A stretch of DNA of 64,000 bases from assembly GCF_900103665.1 (NCBI RefSeq), contig NZ_FNGY01000008.1, positions 124,001-188,000 on the forward strand, written 5' to 3'. Every line of letters starts with the position of its first letter. The stretch's first letter is position 1. Both the position numbers and the translations under genes were made by a program. The DNA comes from Pedobacter steynii. Its GTDB lineage: Bacteria; Bacteroidota; Bacteroidia; Sphingobacteriales; Sphingobacteriaceae. The notes under the pieces were generated by a model. It saw only the letters and a program-made list of their open reading frames with translations. It was not told the DNA's origin and ran no database searches. This document shows positions 26,633 to 35,280 of the stretch, in pieces.

Positions 26633-27721
26633 ATGACCCCTGCTTTTAAGCAACAGTTTTCTCAAATATTTTCAAATTACAAGTGGATATTGCACTTGCT
26701 ATTCTGGGCACTTTTTTACGTTCTAAACTATTATAGAATGGCTCAGGGAGGAGTTTTTAACAACCCTCTGTTTCCTGATCCTTTTCCCCAGCTTGCCTTA
26801 ACCAGTTTTATGGCTACGGTATTGTTTCAATCCTACACGATGCTGCTGTGGGTATTTCCTTTATATCAAAAAAAACGGAAGTATATTTTTTGGGGCCTCC
26901 TTTTTCTGGTTCTTCTGATCGGCTTTATGGCCTATGTTCTGCTGATAAAATTTTCGGCCAGCAACATCCCAATCATGAGTTCCAGACCTGAATTTGAGAT
27001 ACTGGCCCAGATGAAGAGAAGAGCGATGATGTACTTTTTTTTCTCCAACGTATTTATCGCCTTTTATTACTTTATTGACATTTACAGCCATCAGAAAGAA
27101 ATCCGGCGACTGGAACACTACAAAACTCAAAAAATTGCACTGGAGGGCAGCTTTTTAAAATCTCAGATCAACCCGCACTTTTTATTCAACACCATGAATA
27201 ACATTTATGCGTTGAGCTTAAAGAAATCCCCGCAAACCCCGGTCATCATTGAACGCCTGGAATCACTGCTGCATTACATGTTATATGAATGTAAATCAGA
27301 TCTGGTGCCATTGGAAAATGAATTCACTTTCACCAACAGCTACATTGCGCTGGAAAAATTACGACATAAAGAGGAACAGTGTAAGATCAGTATAGACATC
27401 AAAGGAGATGCTGCTGCTCATCAGATCGCTCCATTGTTGCTGATCAATTTTCTGGAAAATGCATTTAAACATGGCACAAAAACGAGTTTTGGCAAGTCAT
27501 GGATAAATATGGAAATAGAAATCTCCAAAAAAGAATTCCATTTTAACCTGCGGAACAGCAAACCGGCCAAGCCCGTCCATCAGGCATTTTCAGAGTACCG
27601 TGGCGGAATTGGCTTAAAAAATGTAAAAAGGCGGTTGGAAATTTTATACCCAAGGCGTCACCAGCTCCTCATCAACAATCAACCAGACCATTTCGAAATA
27701 GATTTAATCCTTAATTTTTAA
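26633..27721 (+). CDS. LytS/YehU-type sensor histidine kinase
   Basis: This 362-residue protein has four predicted N-terminal membrane helices (about 20-150) and then a His_kinase domain. Its signature SQINPHFLFN is at 177-186, with phospho-acceptor His182. The ATPase part has NFLENAFKHG and GGIGLKNVKRRL. These kinases usually pair with LytTR response regulators, but none is nearby. The next gene, beginning 3 bp after the stop, is a degenerate relative in exact register. Confidence 0.88.
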   Translation: MTPAFKQQFSQIFSNYKWILHLLFWALFYVLNYYRMAQGGVFNNPLFPDPFPQLALTSFMATVLFQSYTMLLWVFPLYQKKRKYIFWGLLFLVLLIGFMAYVLLIKFSASNIPIMSSRPEFEILAQMKRRAMMYFFFSNVFIAFYYFIDIYSHQKEIRRLEHYKTQKIALEGSFLKSQINPHFLFNTMNNIYALSLKKSPQTPVIIERLESLLHYMLYECKSDLVPLENEFTFTNSYIALEKLRHKEEQCKISIDIKGDAAAHQIAPLLLINFLENAFKHGTKTSFGKSWINMEIEISKKEFHFNLRNSKPAKPVHQAFSEYRGGIGLKNVKRRLEILYPRRHQLLINNQPDHFEIDLILNF

Positions 27722-27724
27722 AGC

Positions 27725-28789
27725 ATGAGCAACTTTGTACAATTAGAGATTGATGAAAGGAACAAATGGGTTTATTTCAATAAATACAGGTGGGTAGCCC
27801 ATGTTGTATACTGGATATTTGTATTGATCGTCAGTACGATTATGCCAGCCAAAGGCCCGATTACTTTTTCCCTGATTCTCAACCACTTTTTCTTGGCAAA
27901 TGTAATGATTGCCAGTTTTTTTTACCTTTACTGTCTGGTGCTGATTCCCTATTTCTTTAAGCGGAATAAATACCTTCAGTTCTGGTTGCTTGTCATTTCA
28001 GGCTACCTCATCATTACTGCAGCAGATGTTTTTTTCGGCAGGGCTTTCGTCCACCTGAAAGATCCGGTAATGCTGGAAAAGGACCATAGTTTTCTTGCGG
28101 ATTATATCGAAAATTTATACGGCTTTCTTTACAATTTTCTCTTTTTCGCCATCATGCTCTTTTTTATGGAGAAGAATGAAGAAAACAGCACCTTAATGGA
28201 GCTGGAAAAAGAAAAGAAAGAAATTGAGCAGGTTAAGCTGGACTTTCTGAAGACCAATATCAGTCCGGACTTTATCCTGAGGTCATTGCATCAGCTGAAA
28301 GAATCTGCAAAAATACCTGAGGAAAGTACGCCGGAAGCGATTCTTACCTTTTCTGACCTGTTGAGGTACCGCCTTTACAGAGGCCGGCAAACACAAACAC
28401 CTTTAAAAGAAGAATTGTCTGCATTCTCTTCTTTTGTTCATTTTATTGGTTTTGACCAGCAATTAAAGGTCGTATTTCATGTCCAGGGTGATGCAGAAAA
28501 TAAAAAGCTCGCTCCTCTTGCACTGATCAATCTCCTGGAGCCTTTTTGTAAAATCCCTAATCCCGAACCGGTAGTTTTAGAGATCATGTTGCTTATTGAG
28601 GCCAATGAATTGCTGATGGAGATGAATTATGCAGCAAATGCAACACCTCAACTGCTCACCGATCTTGAAGCCTATAAAGAGAATTATGTACAACTGTATG
28701 GTGATTCGGTAAAATTCCAATTTGAGCGTAGTCAAAATGATGTATTTAACGTCAGACTTTCCCTGCCCCTCGTCACAATAGCGCTTTAA
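27725..28789 (+). CDS. Degenerate LytS-type kinase-like membrane protein
   Basis: This 354-residue protein has the same layout as the preceding kinase, with four N-terminal membrane helices and a cytoplasmic half. At the kinase signature the residues are NISPDFILR (178-186), so Asn180, His182 and Asn186 of the neighbour are Ser, Asp and Arg here. The N-box is EPFCKIP instead of ENAFKHG, and the glycine-rich end is lost. It therefore should not bind ATP or autophosphorylate. It probably acts as a partner or modulator of the adjacent active kinase. The gene is intact and 3 bp from its neighbour. Confidence 0.82.
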   Translation: MSNFVQLEIDERNKWVYFNKYRWVAHVVYWIFVLIVSTIMPAKGPITFSLILNHFFLANVMIASFFYLYCLVLIPYFFKRNKYLQFWLLVISGYLIITAADVFFGRAFVHLKDPVMLEKDHSFLADYIENLYGFLYNFLFFAIMLFFMEKNEENSTLMELEKEKKEIEQVKLDFLKTNISPDFILRSLHQLKESAKIPEESTPEAILTFSDLLRYRLYRGRQTQTPLKEELSAFSSFVHFIGFDQQLKVVFHVQGDAENKKLAPLALINLLEPFCKIPNPEPVVLEIMLLIEANELLMEMNYAANATPQLLTDLEAYKENYVQLYGDSVKFQFERSQNDVFNVRLSLPLVTIAL

Positions 28790-28923
28790 ATGCTTTTCAT
28801 TTCCGTTATCTTCCTGTTGGCCATCATTTAACCATTATCAGGTAGTTGATAGGTCAATCGTTGGTCTTCAGCACCTATAAACGATGTTTCCAAAATCAGA
28901 AGACTGTTTACTTAATTAAAACG

Positions 28924-28940
28924 CATATCAATACGATATG
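28924..28940. promoter_or_regulatory. Inverted repeat upstream of the DUF6266 gene
   Basis: CATATC (28924-28929) and GATATG (28935-28940) are perfect 6-bp arms with a 5-bp spacer, in AT-rich DNA about 55 bp before the DUF6266 start. It may be a regulator site. Confidence 0.3.
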
Positions 28941-28996
28941 AAAAATATTTCGTAAATTGTAGAAAAATAATTAAGTAATTAATTAAAAACATCAAA

Positions 28997-30010
28997 ATGG
29001 GAAATTTAAGAAATGGGTTATTTGGCGGATTCCATGGCAGAATCGGCAACCTGGTAGGTTATACCTTAAAGGGTAAACATGTGATTAGAACAATTGGTAA
29101 AAGCAGTAAACCGCTTACTCCGGCAAGAAAGGCAAATTGTGAAAAGATGAAAGTGGTCAATGAGATTCTCAAGCCTTCCATTCATGCCATCCGTGCAGGA
29201 TTCCGTCTGGCGGTTACCGGAACGGACAGAAACGAGTACAATGAGGCAGTTTCTTACAATAAAAAGAACGCGGTTCAGGGCATATATCCAGACATCAGCC
29301 TGGACTATACCAAAGTATTAATGAGCATGGGAACACTTCCTGTAGCTATTAACCCAGGTATCAGCCAAAACCAGGAGAAAATCACCTTTACCTGGGAAAT
29401 ATCGGCCAGTCCGGCGAGCGAGTATCATACTGACCGCACGATGCTGGTGATCTATTTTCCTGATATAAAAGAGACCTGTTGCCAGTTGGTCGGGGCAAAA
29501 AGAGTCGAAGGTAAGGATCTGATTGTGATCAGCCAGGAACATGTAAATCAACGTATGGAGGCTTATATTTCTTTTGCTAAAGACAATGGAAAAGCAGTCT
29601 CGAACAGCATTCATGCGGGTTCTTTGAACCGGGATCGCAAAACGGAAATCACAGACCATAGCCATCTGGAAATGGATCAGCTTATTCAAAAAGTAAGCGG
29701 CGATCTGGAGTTAAAACTCAATCAGGATGATGCCCGTATTGCAGAACTCAGGATTAACTCCTCTCCTGACGAACAACCAGACCTGGAAGAATTTTTATCA
29801 TCAACGCTGTCTGTTTTGTTTGAAAAGACAAAGGTTAACCGGCTTGTAGTGAATACAAACGCGAATAATCTGGAAACAATCAGTTTGCTGAAGCTAATGG
29901 GTTTCAGAAAGGAAGGTCATTTTATTGAAAACCGGTTTGTAAATGGCAAATGGATCAATGAATATCAATTTGCGCTTTTAAAATCGGAATGGGACCTGTT
30001 GAACGACTAG
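28997..30010 (+). CDS. DUF6266 protein fused to a GNAT-like C-terminal domain
   Basis: Residues 1 to about 210 match DUF6266, a Bacteroidota family that starts MGNLRNGLFGGFHGRIGNLVGY; its function is unknown. The last 115 residues resemble the C-terminal half of a RimJ/RimL-type N-acetyltransferase: the order VNTNANNLETISLLKLMGF, then RKEGHFIENRF, and the end FALLKSEW. The acetyl-CoA pyrophosphate loop (Q/R-x-x-G-x-G/A) is not visible before this, so activity may be lost. It is a stand-alone gene followed by a strong convergent terminator. Whether the fusion is functional or a chance joining is open. Confidence 0.7.
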   Translation: MGNLRNGLFGGFHGRIGNLVGYTLKGKHVIRTIGKSSKPLTPARKANCEKMKVVNEILKPSIHAIRAGFRLAVTGTDRNEYNEAVSYNKKNAVQGIYPDISLDYTKVLMSMGTLPVAINPGISQNQEKITFTWEISASPASEYHTDRTMLVIYFPDIKETCCQLVGAKRVEGKDLIVISQEHVNQRMEAYISFAKDNGKAVSNSIHAGSLNRDRKTEITDHSHLEMDQLIQKVSGDLELKLNQDDARIAELRINSSPDEQPDLEEFLSSTLSVLFEKTKVNRLVVNTNANNLETISLLKLMGFRKEGHFIENRFVNGKWINEYQFALLKSEWDLLND

Positions 30011-30093
30011 CCGTTTAGCTAAGAAATTTCGATTGTTTTACCGGCAGATCTTCAGGAGGTATGTTGGTGGGAATTGCTATGGATTTATCTTTG

Positions 30094-30147
30094 AAATAAA
30101 ATGTAAAGTCTCTGGCCGAATGGTTAAAGGCTTTACATTTTATTTTT
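30094..30147. terminator. Strong convergent terminator between the DUF6266 gene and the 30168 gene
   Basis: Arms at 30094-30108 and 30131-30145 are perfect 15-bp complements, with A-rich and T-rich flanks on the two sides. It can end transcription from both directions. Confidence 0.92.
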
Positions 30148-30167
30148 AAGCTGCAATAGCAACCCGC

Positions 30168-30368
30168 TTATTTCTTCAAATGCCCCGCCTGAAGTTTCTG
30201 TAATTCAGGCGGAATGCCTACTCTTTTAATGGTCTCAGTTGCTTTGTTCACTTTTTTAACCAGGTAAGGATCATTACTGTGATCCTTAAGATTAGGAACG
30301 ACTTTATCCTTAAGAGGATCAAGTGTAAATCTCTCTAATTCAGTTTGAAATGCTTCTTCCTTTTTCAT
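30168..30368 (-). CDS. Small protein of unknown function, partner of the DUF6934 gene
   Basis: The ATG at 30368 gives 66 residues; an upstream TTG adds only two. The product is charged and lacks a signal or membrane segment. It starts MKKEEAFQTELERF and ends LQKLQAGHLKK. It begins 12 bp after the stop of the DUF6934 gene, so the two are probably co-transcribed and may work together. No family was recognised. Confidence 0.6.
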   Translation of the reverse strand: MKKEEAFQTELERFTLDPLKDKVVPNLKDHSNDPYLVKKVNKATETIKRVGIPPELQKLQAGHLKK

Positions 30369-30380
30369 ATACAAGTGTAA

Positions 30381-30830
30381 TTAATATTTACGTGACACCA
30401 TAAACGCTTCATAGTTAACGTTTTCTTTAAACGGAAACCAAGCGTCATCTACCAAACCATACACTTCAAGAACTTCAATAATATCTTGTATATTGGCTCT
30501 TAATGCCATCTGATATAATCGGGTTCTTGCCAAAGTACTGCCTTCGGCGTAAACCAAAGATCCGGGCATATGTTCAGTAAAATGAAGAACAGTAGCAGCA
30601 ACCGTAGTTAATATTTTCTCCCGGTCCCCATTGTTTGTTATGGAAAGATCGTCTAACTCCCCGGTTATTTCGTTTACATCCCCAAAGCCCAGATTGTAAA
30701 ACTTTAGGCCGTCTACTTCAGCAGGTGTATATTCAACAGCTTTTTGCGTGTTGCCTTTCAGACCAGTGCTTTGGAATGTAAATCTCATTAAGGCAGGATT
30801 AGTAACCAGGTTATACCGCTCGTTGTTCAT
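30381..30830 (-). CDS. DUF6934-family protein
   Basis: This 149-residue soluble protein matches the pattern of the DUF6934 family: MRFTFQSTGLKG, FYNLGFGDVNEITGELDDLS, NGDREKILTTVAATV and GSTLARTRLYQMAL. The stretch SITNNGDREKIL followed by a conserved Arg-Thr-Arg looks like an active or binding site, but no activity is known. It heads a two-gene unit with the 66-residue gene. The upstream DNA (30840-30900) is very AT-rich. The pairing resembles a small two-gene module; a toxin-antitoxin role is only a guess. Confidence 0.72.
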   Translation of the reverse strand: MNNERYNLVTNPALMRFTFQSTGLKGNTQKAVEYTPAEVDGLKFYNLGFGDVNEITGELDDLSITNNGDREKILTTVAATVLHFTEHMPGSLVYAEGSTLARTRLYQMALRANIQDIIEVLEVYGLVDDAWFPFKENVNYEAFMVSRKY

Positions 30831-31193
30831 GTCCCAAAGATATATAAAGTTATTTAAATTAACTACTAATTAATATTAATATTATAAATTAAATATTTTG
30901 AGTTGTAATTGGATACTTTGAATAGCCGGTCGGGCTGTTTTTACTGCAGTCTTAAACCATGTTTGCCCATCCCTCCTGTCAGATGAGTTATTATTTTCCG
31001 TAGGTATTTTTCTCCGTAATGATAAACAGAATTTATAAAAGCGCGCAGTCCCAGTTATTATCTCTGTATTTCAGTTTTACAAAGATCCGAAAATTGGTTT
31101 TGTATATTTTATCAATTGCCCTAAACAGAATGAGTTGACTAAAAGACTAAACGAGTTTTTAATCAATGGTAAATGATGAAAAATATGAAAAGG
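30831..31193. other. AT-rich intergenic region with one short coding-like remnant
   Basis: These 363 bases separate the DUF6934 gene from the end of the PUL operon. An open stretch at about 31050-31174 (+) ends with a peptide containing YKDPKIGFVYFINCP and NEFLINGK before a stop. It may be the last piece of a lost gene. No terminator for the PUL operon was found. Confidence 0.4.
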
Positions 31194-32552
31194 CTAATTA
31201 GGTTTATTTTCATAAATCACCGGTACCTGCTGCTGTAGCCAAATGGTCATCCATGCAGATCCCATTCTGCTGGCGATTGCCTCTTCCCTACCGGGATAGC
31301 TGTTTTCATGATCTCCGGCATAGGTATGTTTGTCCGCAAAACGATTTTGTTGCTCCAACACTTTGTCGACATGCAGTTTTGCCCAATATTTCCCCTTATG
31401 TTTTTTAGCGAGATGATCCCAGCCATAGGAAAAAGCCGCAATATCCAGATTAGCATAAGTATCATAAACACCTGTACCCCAGTCGGAACCTTCCGGGTAA
31501 TAAACCTCCGGACTTCCTTCCTGGTACATAGTCCCACCCGGAGTGCTGTATGGCGGAGCGGAAAACCGGTGTGTCGTTACTGAGTAGTAAATTTTATCGA
31601 GATTAAAGCGGGCTGCTTCCGGCGTTGCTTTTCCGGCCAGAGAGAAAACGATTGGCGCATTTACCATAGATGCGAGCGCATTATACATCGGATGAATGAT
31701 ACCATGATTAATGACAAAGCCAGGCTCCTCTATATTAGAGCCTTGCAGCCAGCTGCTCACAGGACGTCCATGTATAATTTTTGAATTGTGCAGGTCTGAA
31801 GGCAGTGAGGTAGCAGCGATCAGATACTCAACAGCCTTGTGCAGCCATTGATCTGAATGTGGATGTTTGGGTAACATGACGGAAGCCAGATACAAGAGTT
31901 CCGCATTCCAGGCATCTTCTTCAATTTTAGAATCACCCTTGAAAATCACTTTTCCGGTACTGTCTTTATAATAAAGCGGGACTGTTGGAAGAAAACGGTC
32001 TGCTTCTGCAACGATCATTTTTACAATATCAGATTGATCTTTCACAGAAAAATCATCCCATAAAAGCCAGGCAACGTATCCTGAGTAGTAAGCCCAGTGG
32101 GCTGCCTGCCAATCCCCTCCCCAAACCTTACGGTTCTGGTTAACTTTATGATCATAAGCCACGGAGCGGACCATAAGGACCGCTTTATCTTTAGCTTCCT
32201 GCAAGGAAACCCTGGTTACCGAAGGATCGTATATCCCGGTTTTAATGGCAATAGCGATACCAAAGGCCATTGCTGCAGGAAAACGGTACCGGTATTCATT
32301 TACCTTTGATTTGCTTTTCAGGTCAAGATAACCGCTGGAATCCGGCTGATATCTTTTGAGGTCATTATACCAGGTGGTTAACGCAAATCTATTCGCATTC
32401 AGCAACGTTGTTTTTACCACATCAGTCAGTTTATTGTGGGGTACTTTCTTTTTAAAACTACCCCAGTTAATAGGCACTACCTGACTTTTTCCAATATTTA
32501 CTGATGCCATCAGCAATAAAATTATGGCAGCTGTTTTTAAGCTATATTTCAT
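31194..32552 (-). CDS. Secreted PUL protein of unassigned family, possible polysaccharide-cleaving enzyme
   Basis: This 452-residue protein has a signal peptide (cleaved near IGKSQ). The helical, Trp/Tyr-rich sequence has GGDWQAAHWAYYSGYVAWLLW, EEPGFVINHGIIHPMYNA and YYPEGSDWGTGVYDTYAN. This fits an alpha/alpha-toroid fold used by many lyases and uronyl hydrolases. Being the last gene of a PUL beside GH105-like and DUF2264 genes, it may act on uronate-containing oligosaccharides. No catalytic residues can be assigned with confidence. It starts 24 bp after the DUF2264 gene. Confidence 0.6.
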   Translation of the reverse strand: MKYSLKTAAIILLLMASVNIGKSQVVPINWGSFKKKVPHNKLTDVVKTTLLNANRFALTTWYNDLKRYQPDSSGYLDLKSKSKVNEYRYRFPAAMAFGIAIAIKTGIYDPSVTRVSLQEAKDKAVLMVRSVAYDHKVNQNRKVWGGDWQAAHWAYYSGYVAWLLWDDFSVKDQSDIVKMIVAEADRFLPTVPLYYKDSTGKVIFKGDSKIEEDAWNAELLYLASVMLPKHPHSDQWLHKAVEYLIAATSLPSDLHNSKIIHGRPVSSWLQGSNIEEPGFVINHGIIHPMYNALASMVNAPIVFSLAGKATPEAARFNLDKIYYSVTTHRFSAPPYSTPGGTMYQEGSPEVYYPEGSDWGTGVYDTYANLDIAAFSYGWDHLAKKHKGKYWAKLHVDKVLEQQNRFADKHTYAGDHENSYPGREEAIASRMGSAWMTIWLQQQVPVIYENKPN

Positions 32553-32576
32553 TTTTATTATTTTAAACGCCGTTCT

Positions 32577-33836
32577 TTAATACTCTACATGATAATCCTT
32601 TTTAAAAGGCTGCCCAGTCCAGGCTTTCTTAGCCGTCCATTCTGCGGCAGGCATTGTCCAGAATACATTGTCAGCTGGTAATCCCAAAGGCAAAAATCCC
32701 AATGTGGCCATGTATAAACTTCCTGTAGAAGTGTACCCATCGGCAATGCCAGGTTGTGACCCACAGAAACCAAGAACCAACCATCCGGCTTTATCAAAGT
32801 TGTCACATTGATCAAACATCCGGCGCATGACAGCAGTAAGACCAGATCTGACTTGTGCAGGGCTGATTTCTGAAGGCAACTTCTCCATCAATGCCACCTG
32901 GCCCAGCGCCTGAAAAGCAGCAGTACGGTAAGTTACAGACCTGCCCATTGGCGGATAAGTGCCATCCGGCCCAATGATCCGTTCTGAAAACTCTGAATAA
33001 CGAACCATGCGTTTAACCGCAGTCTCATACATTTCTTCTTTGATTCTTTTCTTAACTGACAACACTTTGAAAAAATCAACGAGCATTGGATGGATTACAT
33101 AGGAGTTGTAATAATCGATGCTCAAACTAGGTCCGTCGCTGTACCAGCCATCACCCTGATACCATTCCTGAATTTTTCTTTTTGCAAACTCCAGGCGTGC
33201 CGGATCGGGCTGTTCGCCAATCGTCATTAAGAAAGCTTCGTTAATTCCAGCGAAAAGCAACCAGTTGTTATAAGCCCCGGTACGTGTACGTAAGGTTTTA
33301 AACTCTTCCGCAATTCTTGCTTTTGTTACCGCATCTAATGGTTCCCATAGTGCTTTTGGGGCTCTTAAAAATGCCTGTGCCATATAGGCTGCGTCTACTA
33401 TCGGCTGACTTTCGGTTCTGAAATTTAAATAATCCGGATTTGCCGGATCAACTGCATTTGCAATTCCTTTTAGCAAAGCGGTACGAAGTTTCTTGCGCAG
33501 GAGGCCTTCTTTTGTTTCGTCATCAGGAAGTGCCAGCCAGGGCGCTACTCCTGCCATGGTACGGCCAACGGCCTCGAGGTAGGTCACCTTTTTAAAGAAA
33601 TCTGTTTTCTGCCCTGGCGGGACTTCTACCGGCATATTCTGTTTTAAGGTTCCGTTCGCCAGGTTTAAGATGACTGGAGACGCGATTTTATAGAGCAGAT
33701 TTGACCAGTACTCACGGTCTTGCCCGCCTGTTGTTGTCACACCTGGTTTTGCTTTTCTTAATTGCTGTGCATGCAGAACAGGACCAGCAGTTAAAAGTCC
33801 CAGGCCAATCAGAACTGCATATGTATAATTTTTCAT
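32577..33836 (-). CDS. Secreted DUF2264-domain protein
   Basis: This 419-residue protein has a signal peptide (cleaved near LHAQ) and a single DUF2264 domain of the alpha/alpha-toroid type. Landmarks are YLEAVGRTMAGVAPWLAL, RTGAYNNWLLFAGINEAFL and YQGDGWYSDGPSLSIDYYNS. DUF2264 members include exo-acting glucuronidases, as I recall for a CAZy glycoside hydrolase family, so removal of terminal glucuronate is plausible. It lies in the PUL operon between GH105-like and unknown genes; a long hairpin sits upstream of it. Confidence 0.78.
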   Translation of the reverse strand: MKNYTYAVLIGLGLLTAGPVLHAQQLRKAKPGVTTTGGQDREYWSNLLYKIASPVILNLANGTLKQNMPVEVPPGQKTDFFKKVTYLEAVGRTMAGVAPWLALPDDETKEGLLRKKLRTALLKGIANAVDPANPDYLNFRTESQPIVDAAYMAQAFLRAPKALWEPLDAVTKARIAEEFKTLRTRTGAYNNWLLFAGINEAFLMTIGEQPDPARLEFAKRKIQEWYQGDGWYSDGPSLSIDYYNSYVIHPMLVDFFKVLSVKKRIKEEMYETAVKRMVRYSEFSERIIGPDGTYPPMGRSVTYRTAAFQALGQVALMEKLPSEISPAQVRSGLTAVMRRMFDQCDNFDKAGWLVLGFCGSQPGIADGYTSTGSLYMATLGFLPLGLPADNVFWTMPAAEWTAKKAWTGQPFKKDYHVEY

Positions 33837-33869
33837 CAGAATATATTTTCGGTTTATCGGTTATGAGGC

Positions 33870-33901
33870 CATCATAAGTATATTCATGAATGCTTATGAT
33901 G
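33870..33901 (-). repeat. Long intra-operon hairpin
   Basis: CATCATAAG (33870-33878) and CTTATGATG (33893-33901) pair perfectly around the palindrome ATTCATGAAT. No T-run follows on either strand, so this looks like an RNA processing or stability element in the message rather than a terminator. Confidence 0.5.
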
Positions 33902-33917
33902 AATCCTATTAATCATT

Positions 33918-35276
33918 TTATTTGGTGCTGACTTCAAAAAATCTGCTGGATCCTGCAGTAACGTCTGCAACAATCTGTAATGTAACAGGCTTCTTCCGTT
34001 CATAATTAATTTTTAAAGGAACAATTTCTCCGGTTGCCGCATCTCTTGCAATTAATTGTTTTGGATCGCCTACTTTAATCTTCCTTTTGATCTGATTCCA
34101 TCCTATCCGGACAGTTTGTTCCTTGTTAACTGAAGATAAATTATATATCTCACTAATGACGGTATTTTTTTCATTCATCAGGTTCAGGCGAAATACTTCG
34201 CTGCCAGCCAAAAGAAATGCCCCCACGCCAAAAACATCGGTGTCTTCATAGCCAACTTTATCTGGCGCAGCTCCCTGTGGTTGTACAAAACCGAGTTTTC
34301 CGTCCGGATGTACAGCAGTGCTTAATGCTCCCCATGCCCTGGAAATTACAGGTTCGTATTTTTTATGCGAAATAAGCCCATTGTTGACACCCCAGGCCAT
34401 TGCATAACAGATTAATCCAGTACCACTGGTTTCTTTGGAAGGATAACTTTGCGGATCCAGCAAACTGGCATGCCAGGCGCCATCTGGTTGTTGTAATCCG
34501 GCCAGACGATCAGACATCTCTATAAATAAATTTGCAAAGCGTTTGTAATCCGGGTGATTTTTTGGCAATACCGACAAGACCCTTACCAATCCACCAATTA
34601 CCCATCCATTGCCCCGGCCCCAAAATACTTTTGCGCCATTTTTTTCTTTCTTGTTGAAGTAGCGGCTGTCTCTGTAATAGAGCTTTTCTTCCTGATCAAA
34701 CAGGTATTCTGTAGATTTCCACCACAACTCCGCTGCCTTATCCAGGTATTTAGGATCACCAGTCGCCTCAGTAAGGAATGCCAGCGCTGGCGGTCCCATA
34801 AACAGCGCATCGCACCAGGCCCATTCACGTGTGTAGATGGCATTTTTCCACTCCAGTGGTTCCAGATGAGGTAATTTCACAATCGAATCACCAAGGTTTT
34901 TGAGATCTGCGATAAACTCCGGTCTTTTATAGACCCGATATAGCTTCGCATACAATTGCCCTACACAATAATCATCTGCGAAGTAACGGTATTTACCTGT
35001 TGTCCATCGGTTATCTTCCCCCACCTGAAGGAGTTTTTTATAATAAATATCGTCGTTTGCCAACTGGCTCCAGGCCATCATACCGGCATACATTGCGCCA
35101 TTGGTCCAGTCTTTCTTTTGGTTTTTCCATCCTTCGGTTTCTAAATTTTTCCACTGCCAGTCTGCAACCTCTTTCATCTGACTAAAAATTTGACTTGCTG
35201 ATACTTGCTGGTTTTGAGCCTGGGTTCTTTTAAAACAAAGAAGAATAAACAGAGATAGGAATATTGATTTGTGCAT
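33918..35276 (-). CDS. Unsaturated uronyl hydrolase, GH88/GH105-like
   Basis: This 452-residue protein has a signal peptide (cleaved near RTQAQ) and a GH88/GH105-type barrel up to about residue 370. A C-terminal beta extension of about 80 residues follows. WCDALFMGPPAL carries the conserved Asp near the catalytic site and WGRGNGWVIGGL is the family signature. Such enzymes hydrate the 4,5-unsaturated uronic acid left by polysaccharide lyases. YteR-like GH105 is the closer match by length. It begins 4 bp after the sulfatase remnant. Confidence 0.85.
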   Translation of the reverse strand: MHKSIFLSLFILLCFKRTQAQNQQVSASQIFSQMKEVADWQWKNLETEGWKNQKKDWTNGAMYAGMMAWSQLANDDIYYKKLLQVGEDNRWTTGKYRYFADDYCVGQLYAKLYRVYKRPEFIADLKNLGDSIVKLPHLEPLEWKNAIYTREWAWCDALFMGPPALAFLTEATGDPKYLDKAAELWWKSTEYLFDQEEKLYYRDSRYFNKKEKNGAKVFWGRGNGWVIGGLVRVLSVLPKNHPDYKRFANLFIEMSDRLAGLQQPDGAWHASLLDPQSYPSKETSGTGLICYAMAWGVNNGLISHKKYEPVISRAWGALSTAVHPDGKLGFVQPQGAAPDKVGYEDTDVFGVGAFLLAGSEVFRLNLMNEKNTVISEIYNLSSVNKEQTVRIGWNQIKRKIKVGDPKQLIARDAATGEIVPLKINYERKKPVTLQIVADVTAGSSRFFEVSTK

Positions 35277-35280
35277 TTAA

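Noticed and set aside
30831..30845. A TAnnTTTG-like -7 promoter match before the DUF6934 gene
   Set aside because: It lies only a few bases before the start codon and lacks a -33 TTTG, so the transcript would start after the ATG.
31050..31174. Short coding-like stretch ending in NEFLINGK
   Set aside because: Only about 40 codons, no start codon and no family recognised; noted in the gap description but not called as a gene.
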